From the NCBI RefSeq assembly GCF_035222375.1, contig NW_026946363.1, positions 3,534,001 through 3,598,000 on the forward strand: a DNA stretch of 64,000 bases, given 5' to 3'. A model generated the notes under the pieces. The model had not been told where the DNA came from. It searched no databases and was given only the letters and a program-made list of their open reading frames with translations. This document shows, piece after piece, positions 47,317 to 60,748 of the stretch. This stretch comes from Podospora pseudocomata (lineage: Eukaryota; Ascomycota; Sordariomycetes; Sordariales; Podosporaceae). Position 1 is the stretch's first letter. Each line of letters begins with the position of its first letter. The translations under genes and the position numbers were made by a program.

Positions 47317-49853
47317 TCACAAGCCAATTTGCTCAGAAGACTGGTTTGGTGTAGGAGGCAACACGGCAGGTGCGGGTCCCAGTGGGGAGACTCTGACTGG
47401 CCCTGGGTTTTTCACGGGAGGGGTGAGGATTTGCTGCCTCGGGGAAGGCGACAAGGCGGCAGCGGGAGGGAATATCGACGCGCCTGGATTGCCAAAGCTC
47501 TGCGAAGGAGTGGCGATCCCGTTACCATTGGTCCCGTTGACACCGCGACGCTGAGGAGGAGGAGGCGAGTGCTTAGTGGGAGAGATACTCGACGGCGGCA
47601 AAGGTGATGACCGCCCGTCTGATCTGCTATCCTGGGACTGCGGAGGTCTGAACGTGTTGGTACTGTTCAGTATAGGCGAGGCAGGTCGGCCTGGCTCTCC
47701 GATCGAAGCAAGTGTCTTTGTTGGTGGTGACGAAGGACGGTGCAATTCCTTTGTGGGGGAGATGCCATTGCCGCTTTCGGGGAGCACAGGAAGACTGCTA
47801 TCGGAGGCGCCGGACACAGGATTGCCACGGGACAGCTGAGCGTGCGGGAACAGATTCGGACGTGGGGATGAAAACAGGTTGCTCCCCTGTGAATCTGGGG
47901 GTTTCGTCGTTGCGGGGCGGTCCCCATTTGCTACGTCCAATGATGGTGCAGACGCCGGCTGCTCTGTCGATTCATCAACACCAGAGGAGGCCTTCAATGG
48001 CAGCTCCACAACCAGTCGGGCACGACCGTCAGCCTCGCCCGTGGTGTTTTCAGTTGGTGCGGATTGTGGCGAGGAAGAGACCGGAGCTTCTTCCTGCTTA
48101 TTCACCTTGAGCTTGATGAGAGGCCGCTGCTCAGCTTCCTTTTCGCGCCGACGACAAGGTTCGCAAACAAAGTGAAAATCTTCCTCCTCAGCCTCCTTTT
48201 CATCGATGCCAAGACACTTGCTGTGCTGCCAGACATTACACCGCTCGCAGGCAACACTGTGGGTTCCGTCGTCGATTTGTCCGTATGCGCCGCAAATGCA
48301 ATCAAAAATCCAGTCCTCCTCTTCCTCTTCCAGCTCCTGCAAAGCCTTCTTGTTCCTCTCGATCTCGGCAATCCTTCGACGGTCTGACATACGGGCAGAG
48401 GCTGTGCTCTTGCTGTCCTCGGACAGCTGAGCCAACTCCTCCTCATGTTGAAGACGTCGAACCTCTCTCTCCTTCAGCCGGCGCTCTCTTGACATCAGCC
48501 TGTGTTCTCTTTCGCGCTCGACCTTTGCCCGTTTCGTCTCCTCCTTGCGTCTAGCGGCCTCTTCCTCGCGTTGCCTCCGCTCTTCTTCGCGGGCACGTTC
48601 TTCCTCTTTGCGGTGTTCAAGCTTGCCAGCGATTCGACTCGACCTCTTAGCGTGCGCCATTTTCTCCAGGTTCAGAAGCTCCTTTTCTCGTTGTAGTTGT
48701 TTACGTCTTCTGGATTCTTCCTGTTGCTCGAGGATCGGCAGGAGATGAGCTTGAATCTGATTGCGGAGAATCTTCTCATTGGGGTCTTTGGTTTTCTCCA
48801 AGGATGAAATGAAGTCGCGGACCTCGCTCAAAGTGGCGGCCAAGCATTCCCATTTCATGCCTCCAAGCCCATCATCCTCTGGTTCGGCGGGCGCGCCACC
48901 TTCAGAGGCCTCGTCTCCAGCATCCTCGGTATCGCTCGCGGCACCAGATGCTACGCGGCGCCGTTTGTTGGCACGCTGTGCTGCTTTCGCCTTCTTGGTG
49001 TTCTTCTTAGGTTTTGCTGGTGCCGCCGGCGCCTCCGACATGCGGTACAATCGGTTGTCGTCGAGCACGTAGTATGTTCGATCATGTCGATCCCATCCGT
49101 AGGGTTCAATCCGCTGTAAAAGTATCAGCTCTCTGCCAAGCACCCGTTGCACATCGTCTGAAAAAGCGTACCCAGTTAGTCTGATCTGTATCCTTTTGTT
49201 CCTCTGTCTTATCCCGCAGCTTCTCGGAGCTCATGATGATGAACTGCGTCATTTGTTGAAGAATACGAATCTGCGCGACCCGGCGCTTGTTAGTATGGGC
49301 AATTCACTGACTGTAGGGCTCCAAAACTGCTTCCCACGTACCTTGGTGAAGACATCAAAATCGGCAAAGCGCAATGAAACCTCTGAATTGCCAAACGGGT
49401 TCTTCTCCGGCGCTTTGTTGAGATATTGTCGTCTCGTGTACTCGTCGAATAGATCGTGCCTGATGTAGAACGTGGTCAGCAGGCTTTCGAGGCAGTTGAC
49501 AGGTCGGCGTTAGAGATGGCATACGTTAGACCACGGTGGGAGGAGAGGAACTTGAGGAAGCCCAGGCCAATGTTCTGCAAAGCCATGGACCCAGGCTTCA
49601 GACATTCTGCCTCCAAATCCTATAAGCGACCACAGTGTAAGCAAGGCGATGTCTCTTGCCAGGGTCGCAGTATGCCCACCTCTACGTCCAAATTGTCGTC
49701 GAGCTTCAGGGCTTTGCCAAATAACATCATGAACTGAACCAAGTTGGCGAATTGCCACATATTCCTGATGCGAAGGAGAAGGGAGTCCTGCGGCGGCTCT
49801 TGGGCATTTTCCGAGCTGACCTCGGGCAGCGCCCGTTTGCGCGTTGCCGGCAT
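47317..49853 (-). CDS. DDT/WHIM-like and PHD-finger chromatin protein
   Basis: Five exons fit: 49853-49680, 49619-49525, 49459-49342, 49270-49172 and 49113-47317, with introns of 60, 65, 71 and 58 bp, giving 760 residues. The N-terminal part is a DDT-like helical region (MWQFANLVQFMMLFGKALKL, then GFLKFLSSHRGL). Next come FDEYTRRQYL and the WHIM-like RIEPYGWDRHDRTYYVLDD. A long charged coiled coil occupies about residues 300-430. A PHD finger follows at about 434-483 (CICG, then HSVACERCNVWQHSKCLG, then CEPCRR). The rest is Pro/Ser-rich. The architecture suggests a histone-reading subunit of a remodelling or deacetylase complex in the nucleus; which complex is unknown. I chose the inner ATG at 49853 (MPATRKRAL) because the 61 residues from the ATG at 50036 look unconserved. 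Confidence 0.85.
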
Positions 49854-51031
49854 TGTTCGATCGGCCTGTTGCTTTTCCTGTTGCGCAAGCTGTGGTTTGC
49901 GGTGCAAGCGATCGAGGGAAGCGACTGGAACGAGTCTTGAAAGGGACGGTGTTTTGAGATTCAGCGGCTGTTCATGGCCTAGGCGAGTGTTGTTGCGAGT
50001 TGGTTCGCTGCGAATTTGTTGTAGGGCTGACTTCATGAGATGGAGAGATTCTGACGGTTCTTACAAGGTGGGAAGCTACGCGCGTGAGCGGCTCAAAAGA
50101 CGCGACTTGGAATTGGGCCCCACTAAATTTTACTTTGGGCACTTCTCTAGTTGAGCCAAGCGCCCCGCTCAGCTCCAACTCATGCAGTCAGCAAGCATGC
50201 TATAGATAGGTAGGGAATAATACTTCTTCGAGTTATAGTATTAAGTAGTATGCAGGGGAATCAGGCTGTGCAAAGTGCAGTTGTTAACAGCCCAGTCCAA
50301 CCGGAAGATCTCCCTCCATGTCCACGAGTACTTGGTATCTTCCTCCTCCCGTCTTCTTTTTACAAGATATCTTCAGCTTTCAGCAAATCCTTGGCTCTTC
50401 GGTAGTATCGCGACGTTTTCGGCATAGAGCAACACGCAACTCCCGAGCCGTTTCAGCTTGCGCAAAGTGGGGTGCTCCAATTTGAGCCTTACACACGTGA
50501 AGCCCGCACTGTTGCTCGCCAGCAGAATTGTGTGCACTACCCTATCCTCACAGTAAACTGCACTGTACGCTGGTTGGCCTTCAACTTGCCATCGCTGGAT
50601 GGAAGCTGCCTCTCCTGGGCTGGGGCAGCAACCATTGTGTTTTGCGGCGCAGTCATCTGTCCTGACCTCCTGTGTAGACCCTCCCCCATACGTTCTTTCT
50701 TTTGACGATAATCAATTAATCACTCTTTTCTTGTTGCCTCTTGTTGACCTCTCGCAAGCCACCCCTTTCTCGTAGTGCCGCCAGCCAAACCAATACCTCC
50801 GTGCCCGTCCGGCGACACTTCAAACTCCACAAACAAAGCCTTAACGTCCAACCACCACGAGGCAAAAGCCAACTCGCACACACTCTTTGCATGGCATAGA
50901 CATTAAGACTTTCTTCGCATATCATGCCTGCTACGAGGCTCTAGTGGTCCATGTTACAGCAGTTCTAGCGCATTCGCGCGCCCACCTCTCATTTAGCTTG
51001 TCGAATTGACACCAAGCCACCACTCGGCACC
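49854..51031. promoter_or_regulatory. Divergent intergenic region, PHD gene / cch1
   Basis: This stretch of about 1.2 kb holds both promoters. The right half is pyrimidine-rich, consistent with a long cch1 leader. I see no clear TATA box or coding region. Confidence 0.5.
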
Positions 51032-54000
51032 ATGAACGACAACACGCCGCATACCCCGCGGCGAACCTCGCACAATTCTATACCTCCTCCGCACTCGATA
51101 CCTTTGCAGGAAATCCAGCGCTCGCCAGAAGGAACCAGCAATGGGCGTGGGGGAGGAGATGGTTTCGGCGCTGGGGGGTCTTACAATGGAGCTCAGGATG
51201 AAAATAACAGGCCGCCAGCATCGCCGGTTTCCATGTCGGCCAACCTTCCAGGTTTCTCGTCTTATTGGGAGAACCCATATCCAACGGCACCCCACGATGC
51301 GGGCGGGACCGGCGGAAACCATTCCCCTATCGATCACTTGGGTCTTCAGTTTGCGCTGCCACCTGAGATAAGACAGCCATCGCCTTCTGCCTCACAGGGC
51401 TACATCACCTCGGCCGATGACCCGTACCAAATACCTCACCCTTATTATGACGAGCGAGCGGATACGGACTCCTTGGAGTCGGATAGAGTACCTCTGAAGC
51501 CATCGGCGCAACCCATCGGCCGTTTAGAGCCACCGGAAGGAGAAGCGACCCCCCGCCATAGCTTTCAGACCGTATCCGATCTTGGAAACACACCCTCTCG
51601 AGCACGAAGTACCCAGATGCTTGGGTTTGATTTGGAGCCGGGATTTTCAGCGGACAGGCATCGCAACTATGGGGACAATCTCTCACCAGTGGACGGGGGG
51701 CGGCGGTCCCGAACTCAGTCTACCAGCGGCGCCTTGCATAGAGCAGGCTCTATCATGAGGGCCATGTCACAGCGTGTTGTCGCTATCAGTGGTGAAGGTG
51801 ATTTAGTGGATCAAGCAACCAGGCGTGAACGCGAACGGTCTCGGTCGCGCTCCCGTTCACCTAGTGTTGACGGCCGCCGGCCGGGCCATGTGTCCGCACC
51901 AATGCTTGTCGATACCTCGTATCCCTCACATTCGTTCCAAATACCAGCGGAAAAGGATTCGGGGGCCACCTATGTTCATTCTCAGCAGCCATCCTCGCCT
52001 ATGCCTCGCCGGCGTGGCCCTCTTCCAAATCCACTCAGGGGGAACTCACTTGGCATTTTCCCCAAGGACAATGCGCTCCGAGTATGGCTGTGCGATCTCC
52101 TGGTGAATCCATGGACAGAGCCCTTCATTTTGTTGCTGATTATTGCGCAAACAATTCTCTTGGCTGTTGAGTCGGCACCCGACGTTTTCGTTCCAGGAAA
52201 TGAACGACCAGAGCGCTGGGGCACCACGCGGATAGACTGGGCCATATTTGCGCTGTTTATTATTTTCACACTCGAAATCATCGCCAGAATCATTGTTTCT
52301 GGCTTCATCGTTAACCCAGAGGAGTATGCTCCTCCCAAGACTAAGCGCCGAATTAAAGAACGGGTCGCCGAACAATATCGGGCCATATTTCGACCTCAGC
52401 GGCAGCGGTCCACCAGACAGCCAAAAAAGGAAGAGGAGTTTATGCCGACGTTTGCTAGGTCATTTACCATGATGCATGGCGTCGCGGCTGGTCAGGGCAC
52501 CCTGGAGGAGCAACAGCGCCTTCTGCTTGCGCGCAGAGCGTTCTTAAGGCATGGCTTTAACCGGCTTGACTTCGTGGCAATCGTTTCCTTCTGGATATCG
52601 TTTGGGCTTGGTGTTGCTGGCTTGGAGAGCAAGCATTCCATCTACGTGTTTCGCATGCTCAGCTGTCTGCGCATCATCAGGCTTCTTGCCCTCACAAAAG
52701 GCAACCTTATCATCCTGAGGAGTCTGAAAAAGGCAGCGCCACTTCTTGTTAGGGTCTCTTTTTTGATGGGCTTCTTCTGGCTCATTTTTGCCATCATCGG
52801 GGTTCAGAGTTTCAAATCGAGCCTGAGCCGCCAGTGTACTTGGCTCAATCCTGAGGACCCAACGAACTTTGATATCACCTACTCGCCAAGCATGTCCTTC
52901 TGCGGTGGTTATCTCAATGCCACTACAGGAAAGGCAGAGCCTTGGGTCTACTCCAACTCTCCGACAAGAAATCTATCGGAAAAGTTTCTCGTGAAGGGTG
53001 CTCAGAATTCCAAAGGCCATGTATGCCCGCGAGGGTCCATCTGTCTTCAACAAGACAACCCCTTCAACGGAACGGTCAACTTTGATGACATCGGACACTC
53101 TCTTGAGCTAGTGTTTGTGATCATGAGCGCGAACACCTTCAGCGACTTGATGTACTATACGGTCAGCTCCGACTTTTTACCTGCGGCACTGTTCTTTGGC
53201 GCTGGAATCATCATCATGATGCTCTGGATGACGAACTTGTTGATTGCCGTCATCACATCATCTTTCCAGGTCATTCGCGAGGAATCCAAGGCCAGCGCCT
53301 TTACGTCCGAGGACTCCTATTTCGCAGCACCTACGGATGCCGCTACGCGGCGACTTTCAGGATTGCAGCGCTTTGTGAAAAACACACAGTGGCTGTGGGC
53401 ACTTGTGATCACATTTGGGCTATTTGCCCAAGCCTTGCGGACGGCTTCCATGGATGCGATGCGTGAGAGGTTTATCAACACAACAGAGGTCGTTGTAACC
53501 ATCCTTTTGGCTATCGACATTGCCATACGTTTTGCTGCGGACCACCATCGGTTTCATCGCAGTCCTCGTAACCTCTTCGACCTATTCCTAGCCGTCGTCA
53601 CCGTCATCATTCTCATCCCACCCATCCGCAATTCAGGTCAGGTCTACAACTGGCTGACCATCTTCCAAATCCTGCGTGTGTATCGCGTTGTTCTCACCAT
53701 ACCAATGACGCGAGACTTGATTTACCTCGTCCTTGGAAATGTCACCGGTATCGGGAACTTGATGCTTTTCGTCTTTCTTATGACCTTCCTTATGGCCATT
53801 TTCGCATCACAGCTATTCCGTGGTCAAATCCCAGCCTTGGATTCAGATGACGAGTGGATCGGGATTCCCTTCAACACCATCTACAACTCCTTTCTGGGCA
53901 TGTACCAAGTTCTGTCGAGTGAGGGCTGGACAGAAATCCTGTACAATGTCACCACGTACACGGTGAGCAAGAAGACGTCGTGGATCGGCGCCGTGTTCCT

Positions 54001-57000
54001 CATCGGCTGGTTCATCCTCTCGTACTTTATTCTCATCAACATGTTCATTGCTGTCATCCAGGAGAACTTCGATGTGGGAGAGGACATGAAGCGCCTTGAG
54101 CAAGTGAAGGCGTTTTTGCAACGGAGAGAGCTGGGCGGTTCGTCCAATCTGGCCTTGTCCAAAGTCTTTGGCTTCGGCCGGTCCAAGCACCGCTCAGACC
54201 CTCTTGATCAGGGCACGGGAATGATAGATATGTTGTTCAAAGAAGGGTTCGTTCGCGAATTTCTTGACGAAAGCTTGGACCCTTTGGAGACTACAGATGA
54301 CCAAGCACCACCTCGGGCAACAACCACATACAACGGCAATGTCAAACCAGGGTTCCTCTCCGCCATATGGGGCCACTTGGTGACCAAGTTTACCAGCCGA
54401 GAGCCCAATCCATTCTACTCCAACATCCGCTTTGAGGCGGCCAACGCGACTTTGGATCCTGGCCAGCTCGCCCGCCAGGCTGTGAGCGCAACGGCAGCCC
54501 GGCGCAAAGCACAGCGGGAGTATCTGATGCGCCATCCAAATTACAATACGTCTCTGTTCATCTTCAAGCCACGAAATCCTATCCGCCGTCTCTGTCAGAA
54601 GATGGTGGGCCCGGGCCGCGGTACTGAGCGCTTTGAAGGTGTTCAGCCGAATAAGTACGCATGGTACACCTTCTCAGCCCTGATTTACGCTGCCATTGTT
54701 GCCATGGTCATTCTCGCTTGCATCACGACTCCCCTCTACCAGAAGGAATACTTTCAAGACAAGGACAAAACCAAGGTCAACTGGTTCGTGTGGTCAGATA
54801 TGGCGTTTGCCATCGTGTTTACAGCCGAAGCGGGCATCAAAATCATTGCGGACGGCTTCATTTGGACTCCGAATGCGTACTTCCGCAGTACTTGGGGCGC
54901 TATTGATGCCATCGTGTTGGTTACCCTGTGGATCAACGTCATCACGCTGTTTACCCAAAACGGAGAGGTATCCCGCGCCGTCGGTGCCTTCAAGGCTCTC
55001 AGGGCGCTGCGACTATTGAATGTCAGCGATAGCGCCAGAGAAACGTTTCATTCGTTGCTCATTGTTGGGGGTTGGAAGATATTGAGTGTGAGTTTTCCTG
55101 TTTGTTCCCAGGCCATCATCTGACCAAACGCTGATTATTTCCTCCTTTAGGCTGCTTTTGTGTCCATATCGCTCTTGATTCCATTCGCAATCTACGGCTT
55201 GAATCTGTTCAACGGGAAGATGGTCTCCTGCAACGATGGGGAAGATATTATAAACCTCAGTGACTGTGTCGGCGAGTATTTCGCAACCCCGTTCAACAAC
55301 GAATGGCCGATGCTTGCGCCCAGAGTGGCAGACAACCCCTTCTTCAATTTTGACGACTTTGGATCGTCCCTTTTTATTCTGTTTCAGATTGTCAGTCAAG
55401 AAGGGTGGACGGACGTCTCCTTTGCAGCACAGGCCATCACCGGCCAGGGACTTCAACCGTTAGGCGCGCCGCCATATCCGGCCGAGGGCAACGCGTTGTT
55501 CTTCGTCGTCTTCAACCTCATGGCCACCGTCTTTGTGCTCACCTTGTTCATTTCTGTCTTTATGCGAAACTACACGGAGCAAACCGGCGTCGCCTTCCTG
55601 ACGGCCGAACAGCGCTCGTGGCTCGAGTTGAGGAAGCTCCTTAGACAAATCTCGCCTTCCAAAAATGCTTACGACGACAGCAAGAACAAGTGGAAGATCT
55701 GGTGTCATAAGCGCGCCATCGAGAAGCGAGGGAAATGGTATCTTGCCATCACGTCGGTTCTCGTTTTTCACCTTATCCTGCTGCTTTCGGAATTCTACAA
55801 CGAGCCTGAGTGGTGGAGGTGGACCCGAGATGGTTTATTCTTGTTGTTCACGCTCATTTACATCGTCAACATCATCATTCGCATTGTCGGCCTTGGCTGG
55901 ACGCGGTTCCGGCGGAGCTCATGGGACTTGTTCTCTCTGGTCGCTGTTACGGGCACTTTCGCCACGTCAATTCTCTTCCTCACGGACCAGATGCAGGACA
56001 CGTACATTCAACTACATAAGTTCTTCTTGGTGGCGCTCGTTCTCCTGCTGATCCCCCGGAATGACGCACTAGACCAGCTTTTCAAGACGGCAGCTGCCAG
56101 TTTGACAACCATTGGCAGCCTTCTTGCTACGTGGCTGATCTTCTTCTTGGTGTTCGCTATAGCGCTGACGCAGACGTTCAGCCTTACCCGCTTCGGCAGC
56201 GGGGAGGATGGCAACATCAACTTGCGAACAGTGCCTCACGCTCTGATCCTCCTCTTTAGGTTCAGTTGCGGCGAGGGCTGGAACGAAGTCATGGAGGATT
56301 TTGCACAGATCAAACCCCCACTCTGCGTAGAGAGTCCTATTTTCTCTGAGAGCGACTGCGGTAGCACTGCTTGGGCTAGAACCCTGTTTGTTGCCTGGAA
56401 CATCATTAGCATGTATCTCTTTGTCAGTTTGTTTGTGTCGCTGATTTATGAGAGTTTCTCCTATGTGTATCAGCGGACCAGCGGCTTGGCGGTGGTTGAG
56501 CGCGACGAGATTAGACGCTTCAAGGAGGCCTGGCGAAGTGTTGATCCACTAGGCACTGGATTCATCAGCAAGGAGGCTTTTCCCCGACTTTTAGGCGAGC
56601 TCTCTGGCGTGTTCGAGATGCGTATTTACGAGGCTGAGGACTCGGTCCGTAGCATTCTGGAAGACGTGCGTAAGGATAACGATGCGGCGAGCACCAGACA
56701 CGCTTCTGTCGTCAGCAAGAGCCAGTACCAGACTGGTGTCGACCTGGCCAAGCTGAATGAGCGGCTGTCCAAGATTGATGTTCAAAAAGTGCGCGCACGC
56801 CGCCATCGTTTCAACATATTCTTCGAAGAGGTCATGGTGTCTGCTGACCCCGAGAGAGGTATCTCGTTCACGACGGTGCTGATGATTTTGGCACATTACA
56901 ACATTATTAATGACAGCAAGAGTCTCAGGTAAGTTTTCTTCTTGCCCGAATCTGTCAACAAATTGATGATACGCTAACACATTGTAACCTAGACTTGATG

Positions 57001-57617
57001 AGTTTCTGCGTCGAAAATTGCGCTTGCAGCGTGTCGAGGAAGAAGTCCGACGTCGTATCGTGCTAGGCTTCTTTGATATGCTGTACTATTCGCGACAGTT
57101 CAAGCGCCACATGCAATCGAAACAAAACGCGCGCATGACGGCTATCCCGCAGTTGGATGTGCCTGAGATTCTGGTGGACAACGAAGAGGAGCGGCGGGAA
57201 CGCAATACGGTTGCGGGCGTACCAGGGGGGGCCGGTATCGGCACGCTTACAGAAGAGGGCGCCACTCTTCTCGCTGCGGCGGCAGCTGACAACAATGGGC
57301 GGGCGCGGAGCTGGTCTGGTCTTGGAGCGGATCTGTCGTCTTATGACACGTCCTACGGCCACCCGCTTGCTGGCCCACGGACATCAAAGCCGTCTTCCTC
57401 GGGACACCAAGCTCAGCGCAGCGGGTTCAGCTTCGACCTCCCTGACCCGGCAGACGGCGCCCAGGATGACGAGGCCACCAGTCCGATAGGGAGACGGGGT
57501 AGCTCGGTGAGCCCAGCGGCGGTTAGGGACATGTTGGACGATTCTGTGTGGGTGGAGAGCATTCGGAGAAGTGCCACGATGAGAAAGAGCGGCTGGGGAC
57601 CGTCGGGGGGGTTCTAA
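51032..57617 (+). CDS. cch1: Voltage-gated calcium channel alpha subunit Cch1
   Basis: Three exons fit: 51032-55087, 55151-56928 and 56993-57617, with introns of 63 and 64 bp, giving 2,152 residues (yeast Cch1 about 2,040). After a disordered cytosolic start come four six-helix repeats. Selectivity-filter segments are SANTFSDL (about 702), SSEGWTEI (about 964), SQEGWTDV (about 1436) and CGEGWNEV (about 1727), so the filter is Asn-Glu-Glu-Glu. S4 segments in repeats I-III carry spaced Arg residues (RIIRLLALTKG, LRVYRVVL, LRALRLLN); repeat IV has few. An EF-hand-like stretch (DPLGTGFISKEAF) follows repeat IV. With Mid1, Cch1 forms the high-affinity plasma-membrane calcium entry system used in pheromone, ER and cell-wall stress. 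The start ATG is preceded by ACC. Confidence 0.97.
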
Positions 57618-59573
57618 GCCATAATGTCAAGCTTACTGGGTATGGAGTCAAAAGAGACGGTTGATCTATGGCGTTTGGGTGTGGATTTATCTTGGCCTCA
57701 TGATTTCGACGATCAAGGGAGATGCATTGTCATTTTTTAAAGCATTGGCGCACCAGGACTTGGGGGGTTGGATTGACGTCTTCACTACCGGAACATGTGT
57801 AGATGGAAAGTATTGCTAATATTTACGATGTAGAATGAGGAACAGCCTTTCAAGAATGGTAATAGATGGAGACAAACCAAGGGCTCGCGTTCTATTTTGG
57901 AATAGAAACGTTTTCAGAAGAACAGGTTCGACCACAGAGACTTCAGGCGTGGCATGGTGCACATAATAATAGGGAGATCGTAAGAGGCTCAATCATAGCG
58001 CCACCATACCAGCCGATGTGATGATAGTCTTCAATGAAAGGTGAGCAGTTGTCCAAACCCAGCCCACAGCGAAACTGTTGAGAGAGGGAGGGAGGGCTAT
58101 GGAAGGCCCAACCGAGAGCCATTATTTGCATATTTCCAGAAGCTTTCGAAGGTATCAAACGAAGATGGACACATTTGGTGTTTGTCAGAAATCCGTCTGA
58201 AGTAGAGAGTGGTGTGGCAAAGCGAGCTTCTGAAACAAGCCGTGCACGCCATTTTGTTAGCACAACACAGCAACGTCAAGCCCCTGAGGTGCAGGGTCGC
58301 TGAGCCAAGGCCCCCTAACACGAGCCCGCGATGGCCATGAGGTTCCGATGTTAGTGGGTGTCTCTTTCTTGGCTGGGGAAGCTCACCTGTAACGGACGAT
58401 CACACGCAGAACAGGGGGTCGACTTACTGGGCCTGGTCCCACGACTAGTTACTTATTCGATGTTGATATTAGGGTTTGTGTGCGATGATGCGGCAAAACA
58501 CTAACAGCAAGGCAGCGACCACGACGAAAGAAGCTATCGTCAAGCACTTGGGATGCGCTTGTTGACGGCTCTGATGGCTTCCCGGCGGCGACTTCCCGGC
58601 AAATACTACTCCTGCGTCGGCGAAAATGCCAGTGATTGTGCATGTTGTTTCACGCCCGATTTTGGATGTGGGGCTCACCTGTCGGTTGTTTCATGGCTGA
58701 CTTGGTTGGGAGTTACAGTCTTCTTGCCCGCTGTCATGTCTAGAACCTCGTGCTCTCAACTCTAGCAAGTCGAAGCTAGGCCTTGCTTTGCGGCCTCTTA
58801 TCCCCGCGACGAGAATCCATTGTTGGGGATCCTCGGCTGCGCCAGATTGATGTGCAATTGAGCAGCATGTCTTCAAGGGCGATCGCATAAGAGTCATGGT
58901 GTTGAGTCTGGGTGAGCTCCCTTCTTAAGGGACACCCATCCCAGCAACGTGCATAACAGATGTTCTTGCAGTTCCTGTTACCCACACTTTCGACTAATCC
59001 ACTCCGGTTCTTTTCTATCCGTCCGAGCTAGGCTGTGCCTACTCCTGCATTGTTTTGTATCCTACCGTCCCGCGGGGCACCATTTCTCACCTTTTTTTCT
59101 TACTCTTGTGGCCCTTGCAGTCGTCCCAAATTGGACCCAGGCTCTCCCTCGCCCCCCTTGTCGACGTTGCAGGACCCCTGGCGGACTCCCCTTGCAACAC
59201 CACTCAGATCCCTCACCTTTCCCCCTCAACATACAACATCAACTCCTGATTACTTATAGTGAGCGGTTTCCCAGCTCGGCATCTTAGGAGAGAGTCTTTG
59301 TGTTTGTCCCCCTCGGCCTTCCCAAAACCGTTGCTAACTACCAAGAGGCAGTTTTGCCAAATCTTCTTCGTGATCTTCTAGATCGTCCCGTCTTTTAAGA
59401 AATCACAATAAATAAGCCTTTGGCTTCACTCAACATTCGCTTTTGACAAGCCTTGCCTCATTCACTTCTTTAGGCTGTGCCTCTTCAACTTTATCTCAAA
59501 GGACCTTTAAGACCACAACACCAACATTCTTTCTCATCCAACCTCACCAACCCTCCATTCTTCCGCCGTCAAG
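57618..59573. other. About 2 kb between cch1 and the small Ser-rich gene
   Basis: This holds the cch1 3' flank and a long, CT-rich promoter/leader for the small downstream gene. An A/T-rich ATAAATAAG element lies near 59408. A leader intron is possible. No gene is recognised. Confidence 0.5.
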
Positions 59574-59855
59574 ATGCATTCCCCTTCCCGCTTCCAGATC
59601 ATCGCGGCCCGCTTCTCGCCTCACAAGCTTCGCACCTCGTTCCGCCGGTCCTCCTCTGCTTCCACCTCTTCCCGTGCCAGCAGTGACCGGATGTCGTTCA
59701 CATCACAAGCCAGCTCCCCGGTCGAGACAATCAACAGCATTGTGCTCCGCCAGAAATCGTTCGACCTGGACGGCGATGAGAAGGATCTGTCTGTCCTCGA
59801 GCCGAGACCGGCCGCCACGTTTTGCAGTCTTGAGGCACGCATGTCGTCCTTTTAA
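59574..59855 (+). CDS. Small Ser-rich conserved fungal protein, function unknown
   Basis: The 93-residue single-exon product starts with a basic, possibly amphipathic segment (MHSPSRFQIIAARFSPH). It passes through a Ser-rich linker and ends in an acidic part with SPVETINSIVLRQKSFDLDG, LEPRP and CSLEARMSSF. The ATG follows GTCAAG and a long CT-rich leader, which supports a real gene. I have an impression of similar short proteins in other Pezizomycotina but know of no function. No signal peptide or membrane segment is evident. The (CA)17 tract begins 28 bases after the stop codon. Confidence 0.65.
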   Translation: MHSPSRFQIIAARFSPHKLRTSFRRSSSASTSSRASSDRMSFTSQASSPVETINSIVLRQKSFDLDGDEKDLSVLEPRPAATFCSLEARMSSF

Positions 59856-59878
59856 GTTGGGGGAATGGCACGCACGCA

Positions 59879-59882
<4 letters not shown>

Positions 59883-59916
<34 letters not shown>
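59883..59916. repeat. (CA)17 microsatellite
   Basis: An uninterrupted CA dinucleotide tract lies just after the stop codon of the small Ser-rich gene, probably inside its 3' untranslated region. Confidence 0.95.
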
Positions 59917-59918
<2 letters not shown>

Positions 59919-60748
59919 GCGTGGATTACACCAACACAGACACAACGCACACACACAAATGAAACGATTCTTACGACGACGACGCAACAACACACCACGC
60001 GACACTGGGAAGTGGCAAGTTTAGTTTTATGAGTAAAACAAGGGGGAAAAAAGAGGTGGATAATGGTCTTCCAGTGCTGGAAACTCCGACATATACCCAA
60101 CATCTTTCACCCAGTCCTCTACATCACTTTTTCACGACACTCATTTTTTATACGAAAGTTTTAGGGATTATGGTTTTTACGGGCGGACTGACAGACACGG
60201 ACGGATGATGCCGACAAAGATACCGGCCGGCGTTTTCTTTTGGGAGCAAGAGTCATGAAGAGATTTTGTTTTATGGCTCAGGCTATTGGTAGCTGATTTT
60301 GGGATATATTGAGAGGTATCTTTTTCTGGAGCAAAGGCAATACCACACCCCGTAGAAGAGGGGGTGGGTGGCTGCCGTGCATGTTTAATGCTTTTCTACG
60401 CTTGTGTGAGAAAGTTGGTTCTGATATGGTTTTGTCAGACTGGCCTTCTTGCATCTTGTCTTGCGACAAACTTCAATCAAAAATCTGGCTTTTTTGCAGC
60501 CTTTGAAACTAACACAACTCTTGGACCGTTTCTCTCTCTCTCTCCTTTTGCTTGTGATCTTGGGTTTGATGCAGTGGTTACCGTCGGCTATGTGAAGAGG
60601 AATGTTGTGCGCGCATGGACAGCAGCGGGATGCAGGTCAAGATGCGATGCATTGCAGATGCAAGACAGACTTCTCGTCTGAGCATGCAAGGCACCGATCG
60701 ATTCTTCTGGGCTTGAGCTCTCGAACTCCTCATTGTTGCCACTGTCTC

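Noticed and set aside
49114-49152. Start of the PHD protein at 49152
   Set aside because: These codons are intron sequence: a GTACGC donor and TTACAG acceptor join the upstream DDT-like exons to RIEPYGW.
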